Below are positions 42,132 to 52,959 of a stretch of 64,000 nt of DNA, piece by piece. The DNA lies in contig OY101120.1 of the NCBI GenBank assembly GCA_956465555.1, positions 1,420,001-1,484,000 on the forward strand. Direction: 5' to 3'. The stretch is from Nitzschia sp. pyKryTriq1 (taxonomy: Eukaryota > Bacillariophyta > Bacillariophyceae > Bacillariales > Bacillariaceae). The translations under genes were made by a program, and so were the position numbers. Numbering within the stretch: the first letter of the stretch is position 1; each line of letters begins with the position of its first letter. The notes below the pieces were generated by a model. That model was not told where the DNA came from, did no database searches, and saw only the letters and a program-made list of their open reading frames with translations.

Positions 42132-42833
42132 TTGGCGCGATCGCAAATAAAAACTTTCGAGTGGAATGCCTTTCCCAAACTACATCCTATGTCGCCCCAT
42201 GTTGTATTATACGTCCCCAACCTGCTTGGTTATGCTCGCATTTTGCTCTCATTCGCAGGGCTACACTTTTCGCCAACTGATCCCGGTCTGGCTGTTGGGA
42301 TTTGGATTTTTTCCGCTTCTTTGGATCTTGTCGATGGTATCTTAGCGCGAGCCTTGAACCAGACATCGTCATTTGGCATTTTGCTGGATATTACTGCTGA
42401 CAATGTACTTCGGATGACTATATGGATTGCAGCGTCGGTATCTGATCCATCTTATCTCCTTACGGCCGGTATCGTGATTTCGTTGGAATGGATAACAATG
42501 GTTTCGACACAACTGCACGCAGCACAGTCAGGGAACCATTGGAAGGCGTCTCGTGAAAGAGATCCATGGCTCATTCAAACAATTTTTGCGAACAACTTTC
42601 GGACCCCCCTCGGCATGTGGTGCATCTACGGATTGTTCTTCTCTGCTCTATTTGCGTACATTAGCCAGCACGAAGAGTTGGTAGAAATGATTCCACTGTT
42701 CAATCTTTGGAAAGACCTTGCCTATTCTGGGAGAATATTGTCTCTATTGGTTGAATTTTGGCTAATTAAAGGATACCTTGGCTTAGTTATTGAAAGAGAC
42801 GAAGATACGTGGACCAAGAAGAAAAGTTTGTAG
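42132..42833 (+). CDS. CDP-alcohol phosphatidyltransferase, phosphatidylinositol synthase-like
   Basis: Integral ER enzyme that transfers the phosphatidyl group of CDP-diacylglycerol to an alcohol, most likely myo-inositol. 233 residues. The CDP-alcohol phosphatidyltransferase signature D-x2-DG-x2-AR-x8-G-x3-D-x3-D is complete (LDLVDGILARALNQ, then FGILLDITAD). YVPNLLGYARILL at the first membrane helix and ARALNQ are typical of CDIPT/PIS1. Several hydrophobic helices follow (IWIAASV, LTAGIVISLEW, WCIYGLFFSALFAY). A Met at 42189 is an alternative start closer to the family's N-terminus. The stop lies 43 bp from that of the convergent sirtuin gene. Confidence 0.85.
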   Translation: MARSQIKTFEWNAFPKLHPMSPHVVLYVPNLLGYARILLSFAGLHFSPTDPGLAVGIWIFSASLDLVDGILARALNQTSSFGILLDITADNVLRMTIWIAASVSDPSYLLTAGIVISLEWITMVSTQLHAAQSGNHWKASRERDPWLIQTIFANNFRTPLGMWCIYGLFFSALFAYISQHEELVEMIPLFNLWKDLAYSGRILSLLVEFWLIKGYLGLVIERDEDTWTKKKSL

Positions 42834-42876
42834 AGCTACTGTATAGCCCTGGAGTATACGCAGCGTTCCCCCAAAA

Positions 42877-43913
42877 CTAGTTATTTCGTGATTGACTATG
42901 AGTACTTTCACTGCCCGAGGGCTTTAGTGGAGGCGTCCATTTTCTTTCTATCGACGGGTGGCATTCATCCTTCCAATCTATGTATCCGAGATCTCGCATC
43001 AAGGAATCCATCACAGTATCCACAGGGGCCTTGATCACCATTGCCGCATCATGATCTTTTGGAGTCTCTTGCAAATTGACAATAACAAATCGCTTAGCTC
43101 GAAGAGGTAGGCTTCCCGCTGGTTCGATTCGCAGTGAAGTACCGAGGCACAGGACTAAGTCGGCCCGATCACATTCTTGCTGGGCGCGTTCGAAATCGTC
43201 CTCGGGCAATGGATCTTCCCAGTCTAGTAGTGTGTCATGCAGTTTCCCCCCACACAAGTCACAATGGTTGCCCGTCTCGCGGAAACTCATCCCCCCCACA
43301 TCCATGTCTCGGAAAAATTCACTGAAACAGCTTTTGCACTTCTCAGTAAACGCGCACCCGTGCAGGCAGCAGTGATCGTCACGAGACAGACCAGCCCTAC
43401 GATGAAGTCCGTCTACGTTCTGGGTGATGCAATACTTCAACTTCCCTGCATTCGCCAGCTTCGTAATAGCTCGATGGGTCGGAGTTGGTTGAGCCCTGCT
43501 AAAATCCATGCTCTTCGCAGTATCAACTTCGCTCTTCTCTTTCCGCCCGGCGAAGTCTGGTTCAGTGCTGCTTGCAGGACGTTTCCGTTTTCTCTTCTGC
43601 TGCTTCTCCAACGTCCAAACGCCCCTTGGACCACGAAAATCGGCTAGACCGGCACTGGTACTAATCCCTGCCCCTGAAAAGACAAGAACAAACTGGATCA
43701 GTGGTCTCGAGTTGATGATCCGTCTGTCGAAACATGCAATTTTATCGCCGTAGACATACCGGTCAAAATGACCAAACGCGGGTTGTCCCGCACCCATTCC
43801 GCAAGCCTGGCGAGCTTGAGTTTGAGCTGCCGTTTCGAATCAAAGCTCTCGGGCAGCCCGACTGTGCCTTTGTTGGGGTACTCGGAGAGTCGGGCCGCGT
43901 ATCCAGCGGACAT
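42877..43913 (-). CDS. SIRT6-like NAD-dependent protein deacylase
   Basis: Class IV sirtuin. Exons 43913..43760 and 43673..42877 (86-bp GT-AG intron) give 316 residues; the intron splits the NAD-binding signature GAGISTSAGLADFRG and the join restores it. The start MSAGYAARLSEYPNKG and the preceding LARLAEWV match the N-terminus of SIRT6/7 (AxxLSPYxxKGxxG). Further motifs: TQNVDGLHRRAG, catalytic His in LHGCAFTEKC, zinc cysteines CKSC and CDLCGG, LCLGTSLRIEPAGSLPL and VIVNLQETPKD. SIRT6 relatives act on chromatin in DNA repair and metabolism. An insertion with basic residues (KQQKRKRKR) after GVWTLE could be a nuclear signal. Confidence 0.93.
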
Positions 43914-44713
43914 GATGTAATGGCGTATCGTTGGGTGATGGAAATGAAAAGAAATTCTTCAAGTTTGGTTTGTTTCCCAGCATCCAGCATGCTTTATGCT
44001 CTAGCCCTGTAAAAGAATAATATACTGGTACTTGCTACCTGCCGTTCTCGAATGCCGCCCCCGCGCCGCCTGGAACGGTTGACAAACTCACAACAATGGA
44101 ATCGATCACGTCTGTCCGTCGCGCACGTATCTTCATTTGGGGCACATATACATGTTGATACGACATCATCAGGACACACGATGGATTACAAGCAATGCGA
44201 GGTCTGTCATCCGTCACGAGGTTTGTGGTCGAGTAGCACCCGCACGTACTGTAAAGTGATCATGAAAATTAAAACAGATTCTTTTAACGGATTGTGACTC
44301 AATGGACTGCTTTCGATGTTGGTTGGTCCTTTTGGTCAACCAACATGCAAAATCCCTCCAAGTCGGAAGGACACCAATCACTTTTTCTACGCCGTCTACG
44401 TTGGATCAGTACCGCGCGAAAATGGCATCACTTTTGGACACCCGGACCGTTAGCTAGGTTCCCTTATGATACTTTTCTGTAGTGGAAGTCGGTTTAGTCT
44501 AATAGTGGTCGGACGCACGTCAGACGCCTTAAATCACGGTGCGGGCGCTTTTCTCTCTTACCGCACTACTAAAAACTGGCGGCTCCACGCTCGAACGTGG
44601 TCCTCCTGCCTGCTGGACTATCAACGCGGATGAGTCCAAACAAGAGTTCACTCCCTCATTCACATTGCTCGTGTTCAACAAATCTATCTCTCCGATACAT
44701 CGTTTCAGTCACC
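43914..44713. promoter_or_regulatory. Divergent spacer between the sirtuin and RPL5
   Basis: 800 bp with no supported gene. A TTGGTTGGTCCTTTTGGTCAACCAA inverted arrangement lies at about 44319-44343 (TTGGTTG and CAACCAA). A pyrimidine-rich TTTTCTCTCTTACCGC tract at about 44551-44566 may mark the RPL5 start region. Confidence 0.4.
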
Positions 44714-45701
44714 ATGGTGCGTCGTGTACTGTCTAGCCCTTTGTTTCAGATTTATTTTATGTTTTCTTACCCTTCAATATGTCCAGGTTTTCGTGAAAGT
44801 CCAGAAAAGCCGGGCGTACTTCTCTCGCTACCAGGTGAAGTTCCGCCGTCGGCGTGAGGGAAAGACGGACTACCGTCAGCGCAAGCGGCTTTGTGCTCAG
44901 GACAAGAACAAGTACCAGTCTCCGAAGTATCGTCTTGTCGTACGATTTTCGAACACGAAAGTCATTTGCCAAATTGCCTACGCAATGGTCGATGGAGACC
45001 GCATCCTTTGCCAAGCCTCCTCAACTGAATTGGCTCGTTACGGTCTTAAGGTCGGATTGAAGAACTATGCTGCAGCATACTGTACCGGCCTTTTGGCGGC
45101 TCGCAGACTTTTGCAAAAAGTCGGTTTGGATGATGTCTATGAGGGAAATACCGAGGTGGACGGCAGTGTTGTGTCTACTGAGTATGACAAGAAGAAATAC
45201 TATGTCGATGAAGTTGACGAGGAAAAACGTCCTTTCCGTGCACTCCTGGATGTGGGAACAAAAGCCACTACCACTGGATGCCGCATTTTCGGGGCGATGA
45301 AGGGAGCTGCAGATGGTGGCCTTGACGTTCCTCACTCCGAGAAGCGATTCCCTGGTTACGACCGTGAAACGAAGGAATACGATGCTGACATGCACCGTGA
45401 ACGCATCTTTGGAGGTCATGTTGGCGAATACATGGAGTATTTGGAAGAAGAAGATAACCAAAAGTATCAGGAACACTTTGCTTCATATATCGCAAATGAA
45501 GTCGAGGGGGATGGCTTGGAGGATTTGTATGAATCTGTACACACAAAGATCCGAGAAGACCCCTCACCTGCCGAGAAGAAGGAATTTGCACCAGACAAGA
45601 GTTTCAAGCGTAAGGCCAAACTCTCCTACGACGAACGTAAGGCTCGTGTACAGGCCAAGAAGGACGCAAAGAAGGCCGAGCTTGAAGCGGACGATGAGTA
45701 A
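44714..45701 (+). CDS. RPL5: 60S ribosomal protein L5 (uL18)
   Basis: Large-subunit protein that binds 5S rRNA. The first exon contributes only the start codon (ATG 44714..44716, in ACCATG), followed by a 70-bp intron (GTGCGT...TGTCCAG), and exon 2 runs 44787..45701. The protein is 305 residues and starts [20 protein letters not shown], then [44 protein letters not shown] and a basic C-terminus. Match to eukaryotic L5 (297 residues in human) is near-continuous. The alternative of a longer unspliced frame from 44724 has no family support. Confidence 0.95.
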
Positions 45702-46201
45702 CCTAAAGTTTATCCCCGTTAAAGCAAGTTGTCTTTACGTAGTGGCTGATTAAATTGCACTTCCCGTTTTGTAAATTGAAAGGGGGCGATTCAAGCTACT
45801 CGTATCAGCATTAAAGGAACAAAACTGATGTTTCCCCGATCACATATTCCCTCCATCCCTTTCCTCCGCCGGTTGGAGTTGCCTACTTCGTAGTTCACAT
45901 CCAATGTTCCAGTACATACTGTACGGTACGAGTGCGTCCTCGCCCACCAACCGACCAACACAGTTTCCTCACACACCCTACCTTACCTTGCCTATGCAAA
46001 AAGACATGAAAAAATGGATCGTCTTCTGGGATATTATTTCAAAGTGCTCCGCTCATCCAAGTGCTGTTTTAAATTTTTTTTATATCTCAGAAGTTATTTG
46101 GAGAATTGTCCACATGGATGCGTCTGAGGCGCAGAATCTCCAGGATGGCGGATCTGTTTTCCAGGGGATTCTCCAGGGGATTTTCCATGGTCTCCTTAGC
46201 G

Positions 46202-46217
46202 ATTCTCCTAGGAGAAT
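46202..46217. repeat. 16-bp perfect palindrome
   Basis: ATTCTCCTAGGAGAAT, next to the duplicated CCAGGGGATT blocks at 46161-46185. Possibly a protein-binding site or a trace of an old insertion. Confidence 0.6.
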
Positions 46218-46247
46218 GGTCATATGTTCTTCCTTTACATCCAATTG

Positions 46248-46307
46248 CCGAATTCACCTGCCTGAATTCACCTGCCGAATTCACCTGCCGAACCCACCTG
46301 CCTGAAT
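46248..46307 (+). repeat. 13-14 bp minisatellite
   Basis: Four clear units and a partial fifth of CCGAATTCACCTG / CCTGAATTCACCTG in tandem, with mild divergence. Not inside a supported gene. Confidence 0.85.
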
Positions 46308-47308
46308 TTGCGCAGAAAAATTCTCCAGACAAATTCTTCCTAAGAATTTGATGGGGCTTTCTCCAGACCCAATCACCCCATTTGCTTTGCATCGAGGATA
46401 CATCTAAGACAACATTGGCAGATAACACCCATCCAAACCGCTACTTATTATTATTATCACATTAGACTTGGACCATTTCCAAGATAATTTTCCTCCCAGC
46501 TAACACACACAATAAACTTTAACACAATTTCTCCTTAGTAATCAAGCGACAGTAAAATTGATCCACAGCATTGGATGATCTATCATACATATTCATCATC
46601 GCCATTCACGAGTATCGAAACGACTATTTAGACTGGACACACTAAAATACCCAACAGATCCCAAGATCCAGGATTTTCAAAGGAAGACTGCGCTTGGGGT
46701 GGCTCCTGTAGATACGGAGCAACAGGAGTGATATTGGTGGAGAGGTTTGTCCCTCCCACTCTTAGTGAGCCTCGTACATTCTACCTCTCTTCGGAGACAG
46801 TCTGGCAGGTCCACGTTCTTCCACAAGTTTCCCTGAGTTAGTAGTTGATTTGCTCTTCTCGAGCTATGCAGAAATGCATACAGTAGTAAGCGGGAGGTCG
46901 GATCACCGTTCATTCCTACTTTTGGGGTTTGGGGTTGGGGACCACCACCCCCCTACAGACATGTGCACTCTCCTCGGGGGAGGCATACTGTACGGTACTG
47001 TACCAGATACTGTACCTGGTACGCACACGCACTTTTACTGTACGGTGCGTTGCAGTCGGCGAGGCTCTGGGTAAAGAGACTACATAGCTCTCGCAGTGTT
47101 TCGTCGTACGAGTAAATGTAACTAGCAGTACGGTAGAGTAGTAGAGTCCTCTTGACAAACGATTGCGTAAGTGAGATCCCTCAACTACCGGTGCAAGTAC
47201 TGGTACCTCGTACCGTACGCGCAACAGCCGACAGCAGGCCAACAGTCGATTGTTTCTCACCAGACAAGTAACTTGCATTATTCGCGAGCTACCCACCCAG
47301 AAAATACC

Positions 47309-47906
47309 ATGATGACTCGTGGCTTTTGTGTTCTCTTTTATACATTGGCAGTGGCTGCCTTTGCAAATCGGTGCTATTCTTTTGTCCATAAAAATGCTGC
47401 GTTTGCTAACTGCCATGGCGTGCGTCCCAAGACCTCTGTGCTTATGTCGGATGATTTTCTTCAGGAAACACCTGAAGGCGCCAGGGAGCGTATCCAGGAA
47501 CTGGTTGATAATCATCCTGTTCTTCTTTTTATGAAAGGTAGCAAGGTTTTCCCGCAATGCGGGTTTTCCAACACTGCAGTACAGATTCTCCAAGCGTATG
47601 AAATTGATTTTCACACCGTCGACGTCTTGAGCGACGAGGCCATTCGACAGGGTGTCAAGGACTTTTCCCAGTGGCCCACTATTCCCCAATTATACGTGGT
47701 AAGCTGAAGAGGCAAGGAAGTCGTCAACTAGCCTGTGATTCTCGATTTTTAGTCGTTCTAACTGGTCTGATCTTCCTGTGTTTTCAACCCCCCTACTATT
47801 GTGCAAGGCTGGGGAATTTATTGGAGGCAGTGATATTATGATCGAGCTGTATCAGACTGGAGAACTGGGAGAAATGATCGAGAAGGCCAAGGCTGACATG
47901 GTGTAA
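47309..47906 (+). CDS. Monothiol (CGFS) glutaredoxin with N-terminal presequence
   Basis: Iron-sulfur cluster carrier. Exons 47309..47698 and 47808..47906 give 162 residues. The core has VLLFMKGSKVFPQCGFS (active Cys about 84), WPTIPQLYV, completed across the intron by AGEFIGGSDIMIELYQTGEL. The CGFS site and the GG-SDI motif are those of the GLRX5/GRXS14 group, which bind a [2Fe-2S] cluster with glutathione. The first about 35 residues include a hydrophobic stretch (FCVLFYTLAVAAFA) and then basic/Ser residues, so import into the plastid is likely and mitochondria are possible. Either ATG 47309 or 47312 could be used. Confidence 0.92.
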
Positions 47907-48099
47907 TAGCACTATTTATCTTCAGTTTTTGCGGCAGAAAATATTAAAACATTGCCACCTTACACTAGTGCAGAAGTTCACAAACGTTAGAAAATCAATT
48001 GCTTGCAAAATGAAACTTATAACTTCGTAAGGAGAGAATGGCGCCGCGATGCTGAATTTGAACAAGTCACAGTACTCGTAGTGCAGGGCCAAAGGGGCC

Positions 48100-48946
48100 C
48101 TACTCCTCGGTGCCTTTGATGCAAGTCACCAACCAATCAAATCCCTCAAAAAGTCCTTTGCCTTTCAGCGCAGAAGTCTCCTGTATGGACCATTGTCGAT
48201 TTCTGATCTCCGGAAGTCCTAGTGCATCACTAATCTGTTGCGCGTTCATCGCACCTTTTTGATCTTGCTTGTTTGCAAACACCAACAAAATCGCATCTTT
48301 CAATTCATCCTCCTCAAGCATGGCAGCGAGCTCCCCTCGCGCCACGGGCATACGTTCGGAGTCTGCACTGTCAACTACAAAAATTATTGCATCTGTGTTG
48401 GGATAGTAACAACGCCAATAGGGTCGGATACTGGTTTGTCCACCTAGGTCCCAAACTTGAAACTGCATTTCGATTATGACAATACGTGTGAGATACGATG
48501 CAGGGTGTATAGGAAGCAATGAAAGAAATGACCTGGAGGACGAGTTCAGAGCACAATTCCAAAGGTCGTACCTTGATGTTTTTGTACTGTAGAGTCTCAA
48601 CGTTGAAACCTATCATTGGCAATTAAAACAACAGCGGCTTGAAGGATGAGTTGTGATATTCTGTACTGAAGATTTTCTGGGTTTTCCCTAAATTTCACCT
48701 TACCAATTGTGGGAATGGTCTGCACTGCCTCATCACTTTCGTTTTGCAAACGATATACTGAAATGTTAAGAGGATAAGCAGTGTAAGGAAATGAAAGCCA
48801 AATGTTCGCCAACGATTGACGGGATCCTAATGTTGGATATACTCACAAATTGTCGTCTTCCCAGCGTTGTCCAAGCCGAGAATAAGAATCCTGACTTCCT
48901 TCGAGCCGAATAAGCTCTCGAAGACCTTACTGAACATTATCCCCAT
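48100..48946 (-). CDS. ARL1: ARL1 small GTPase
   Basis: ARF-family GTPase of the trans-Golgi that recruits GRIP-domain golgins. Four exons: 48946..48847, 48757..48704, 48609..48572 and 48462..48100, all GT-AG and in frame; 184 residues. Gly2 (MGIMFSK) is positioned for myristoylation. P-loop [10 protein letters not shown], switch 1 [12 protein letters not shown], switch 2 [18 protein letters not shown] and the terminal SALKGKG motif are all present. [20 protein letters not shown] is diagnostic of ARL1 rather than ARF1. The interswitch entry ([11 protein letters not shown]) is about two residues longer than in human ARL1. MON2, another trans-Golgi factor, lies about 11 kb to the right. Confidence 0.95.
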
Positions 48947-49529
48947 GATGAACAAAGTGTCGAATGCAATAAATCGAAGGAAGCAAGTGAAACTGCAACC
49001 GTGTTTCTTGGATTTGCGATACGGTGGACTTGTACAAACTAATTGTAGTCTTCTTTTGTACACAGGATAAAGGAGACCGTCTGGGGCCTCCTCGAGAGCC
49101 TCTTTCCCCATGTCCCATGTACGAGTAGCTGGTACCCTGGTACCCTGGTACCAGGTACCTGGTACCAGTACGTACCTGGTACTGTATTCTCGAGCCGCCC
49201 GCTGGCTCCCGCTCCGCCTTCTACCCGGTAGTACTGGTACTGTAGCTACCTGTACTGTACCTGGTACTAAGTACGAGGTACCGGTAAAGTACTTTACTTT
49301 TACCTGGTACGGCAATTGTACGTGGACCTGTACAGTATGATACAGTACCACCGGGCCTGCATCTGCATGCGGCCGTACCAGGGAGGGCAGTCTGCGTAGA
49401 GAGACGCTTGGGGCTGCGTCCTTGCACCAGTCCGGTGGTACATACTGCGCTATCCAGCACGTCCCCCTTTTTGGATAACGCGCTTACGGATACGATTGCC
49501 ATCTCTATCGTCTTAGGACTGGTAGTGAC
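48947..49529. promoter_or_regulatory. ARL1 upstream region with dense GTAC/GGTACC cluster
   Basis: From 49131 to about 49345 the sequence is nearly continuous GGTACC/GTAC text, including CTGGTACCCTGGTACCCTGG and CAGGTACCTGGTACCAG. It can fold on itself in many ways. It lies about 185-400 bp upstream of the ARL1 ATG. Confidence 0.6.
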
Positions 49530-49966
49530 ATGGAGTCTGAAAGGATGTACCTGGAGTTGCTGTGGACTACGGCGAACGGAAAAAAGAAAAATATGGTGGC
49601 AATGGGCTTGACGACAAAGCGGAGCACATTGTTCGGGTCCATGCAAAACCAGTTTACAGGTAGGTACAGTGCGGGTGTACGGGATGAGTTAGTCTTATGT
49701 TTTCTAACACTCCAACTGCAGATCTTTGTAATTTTTGTGCCCATAATAAAGCAATCCTACCGAGTCTCGAAGCCTTTGAGAAGGGACTGGAGATACCGGG
49801 TGTTTATTACATCTTCTACTCCTATTTTCCAGGTGTAAAGCTACTGGAATACAGCGTAAACAACCTAAATTCCATGAGATATTCAAATTTCAAAATATTT
49901 ATTTTTAAGAACCATTCTCTGCTACTCATTCTACAGTATGTGGTTCTACAGAGTAATGCTTACTAA
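49530..49966 (+). CDS. Possible small two-exon gene, unknown
   Basis: Exons 49530..49659 and 49722..49966 with clean GT-AG borders (ACAG|GTAGGT; CTGCAG) would encode 124 residues, beginning MESERMYLELLWTTANGKKK and running through IPGVYYIFYSYFPGVKLL. No family is recognised. The opposite strand is also open over exon 1. It sits at the edge of a repeat-rich island, so it may be a decayed gene or chance. Confidence 0.28.
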
Positions 49967-50323
49967 CTAATTACCCCCACTACTATTTTCATCTGTGTGA
50001 AAAACGAGTTTGGTGATCAGAAGAACGTGGACCAATGAAAAGTTGCTGTAGGATGGCAACTGCACCACTGGTTGTTGGAGAGTCCACATGAGGATTTTGA
50101 CCGTCAATGGTCAAAACAACCTTGTCATGGTGGAATGCCCCTTGAATTTAATCAAAACACTATCTAAATACCTACTTTTTTCTGTCACCACCTATGTGAT
50201 TGTACCAGTACCAGTTTTCGCGAAAATAAGCCGTAGCCTAGCTACCGGCGAGCTAGTTAAACAATGGCTTCTGCTGGGATCGAGATCCTGCGCTAAGCAT
50301 GCTGAAGCTCACTCGTGCAAGAA

Positions 50324-50349
50324 AAACAACAACAACAACAACAACAACA
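50324..50349 (+). repeat. (AAC)n microsatellite
   Basis: About eight uninterrupted AAC units. Confidence 0.9.
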
Positions 50350-52884
50350 GCGACTTTTGAATTCGTCACTTCCCCTGTGCCTTAAAAATTTCTCGTAAAA
50401 TTTCTGTCCTCCTGACTATATATACTCTTCCAGTTCTTTCGGCACCAACAACCCCAAATCACACAGATTCAAGTTATAAAGAACCTCGAAAGTCTCCCTC
50501 AAACTTTCAGTTGAATAGATATGGCGCCTGTTATGCTGTCGAAGAAATCGACCTCGAAACAACAGATTTCTTTCCGTCCTTCTTCCTGCCTTTTTAGTAT
50601 CATTGCGCTTTGCTTCTATGCTTCCCAAGCTTTCTCTTTTAGATTTCTCTTCTATAAATATTGTGTTTTAATTCTCCCATGCTCACATTGGATCTTCACA
50701 ATGCAAAGGCCAGATACGTGCTTTCTTATTATTGTATCATGGGTTCCTAGGCTGCAATTCAACGTTCCAACATTCTTGGACGGAAATTCATAAAGTGCAT
50801 TTGCATTCACCATCTCGATTCTCGGTACCACGACCTTGCTTCTATACGAGTACTCGGCTGCAAATATTTGCTCGTCCTTGTTACGTTTCTAGGAAATGTG
50901 ATCACTGTGGAAAAAAGCATAATCGCACCAAATATTGCTCCGCTCTTATTGTGAGGAAATTCGATTTGGGAAAAATCAGACCAGTAGAATGAAGAATTCG
51001 TTCCAAATGGGGAAAGGAAACTGATTTTACCAGCATTAAACAGTTCTTCTTTGCCCTTGGCTCTTTGGGTGCTAGCCAGAATCGGCTTCGTATGATGACG
51101 ATGTTCTTTCCCATTCGCAAAAGCCCCACGTCGCCCTGGACATTTCGTGATTGTGGCTAATGAAGCTTCCCCTCATTTGTGGCATACGTGTCGCTTCATC
51201 CTATCTACAAGATTGGTCTTTACTTCTCTTTCTAAAACTTCTCTTTCTAAAATTCGAAACACAACAGTCTACGCTATAACCATTCAAAATCCTAAATTGG
51301 TTGGCCGGCTAAGAAAGCCGCCATGGTAAGTCAACATGTTCATCTTAGCTGCTCCGTGAAGAACTATGAACACATCATGATACCACACAACTACTCAAAA
51401 TCTCCGGAGTGTACTACTAAAGTTCATTTTCACTGATGGTAGAAAAACCAAATCTCCAAATACCTGCTTTTTGATCTTCCCCAACAGTCTACAGACCAAA
51501 GAATCAACAAATATAGGCGCCTCACACTCCAAAATTGTGGTAACTCTCTGTGGACGATATTCATTATCTGTGACGTGATGAAATTTTGTGGGTCGTTGAT
51601 TTGGTGGGCCTTACAGGACACTGAAACTCTTTTCTTGTATCTTACATGAAATGATTGTAGCTTTACTTGTGTTTGGATTTCGCCCTCCATCAGTCATTCG
51701 TAGCAAAACAAACTAGGGCAATCTCTGTTTGTATGGTACGAAAGATTCATCGCATTCAGTAATGTTCTTCAATCGGAGTTGGCTTTATGCCCGCTGTCGT
51801 CAGGCGAACTGAAAAAGCATTTCTCGTGCCCTTCGTGGTGGTGATGTGTGGGCTATCTAGATATCTCTGTAGGATAACAGCAAGATTGCTATGCAGATGA
51901 AATTCAAAGAACTTATTGATTAACAAACGATTGGCATATTGTCAAAGCATTAAGAAACATACCAAGGATATTCAAATCCATGTAGACCAGAAAATAATCT
52001 TGGACGTGGAGCCATCTCTGCCCGGTACAATCTTTCATCACATGGGAAATACGGTGCAAGCCAGAGTGACAAAGTTGGCAAATCTGTAAAAGCCGAGAAA
52101 ATGCAGTTTTGAACAAGCTCAATTGGTCGGAAAGCTACAGAGTATGGTTTCAGCTGCTTGTAGAATGGTCAGACAGACAACTGAAGAACCCAGGGATATT
52201 GACTAAGTATGCAGCAAGCTACAATGGTAATAGTGAATCGTGTCGAAGAAAGACGGTAGCCTGTCTTTTACCTTTTTTGGAAACTGCGTGATATTACACA
52301 TAACAATATTCTTATAGCAAGGATGATCACAACTGAAATCACTCTCAGCTTTCATAATTTACAATAAAAGGTGAATTGGTCTTTGGACAGTTTGATGATC
52401 CCATCTAACTATGGGGACGAGATGGTTCGCCCTTCTTGGAAGGTTGGATATTTTCGATAGGCTTGGTTGTAAGAAGGTTTATTTTTTGTTGATGATGATC
52501 TAGCTGGCCAATCAATTGGATCAAAATCCTTTGAGCTAATTCCTCCTTTGTAAAAAAGGCAAGATAATGCTTCAAAAGGTAGGAGTTGATTTTTGTTGCT
52601 ACAGAATGGTGTTTTTTATGGATAGCGGAATTGAGGGAGTTTCTACGTACTGCTTATTATTGCGATAGTTTTTGTAGATAGGGTGTAATGAAAGGCAATG
52701 GCATTTATTTGAAAGTTGATAAGTGCGTTCGCAAGGTCTGGGTAGGGGCAAATCGCGGAGGAGGAAGATAATTGTAGATAAATCATTCTTAATGTATCGA
52801 GATCATATCAATGCTGGATTGATTCCATGCATGAAATAAAAAAGTGGTAAAAATCACAAATCATATTAGTAGTATCATCATTGT

Positions 52885-52928
52885 AGCTAGAAGCTAGCAG
52901 CTAGCAGCTAGCAGCTAGCATCTAGCAG
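52885..52928 (+). repeat. AGCTAGC tandem repeat
   Basis: Five to six imperfect 7-bp units of the form AGCTAGC immediately downstream of the copia fossil. Confidence 0.88.
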
Positions 52929-52959
52929 GGGACAGGATCTCTCCGGGGGTCTTCGATTC

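Larger units (their letters stand above)
45702..47308. other. 1.6 kb spacer with minisatellite and GTAC cluster
   Basis: No credible gene. From 46150 to 46340 it carries short internal repeats (see next entries). From about 46965 to 47220 GTAC strings dominate (CTGTACGGTACTGTACCAG). A 257-codon minus-strand frame that overlaps the glutaredoxin gene is its antisense shadow. Confidence 0.45.

Noticed and set aside
46916-47689. 257-codon minus-strand frame
   Set aside because: Antisense of the glutaredoxin exon and GTAC spacer; no family match.
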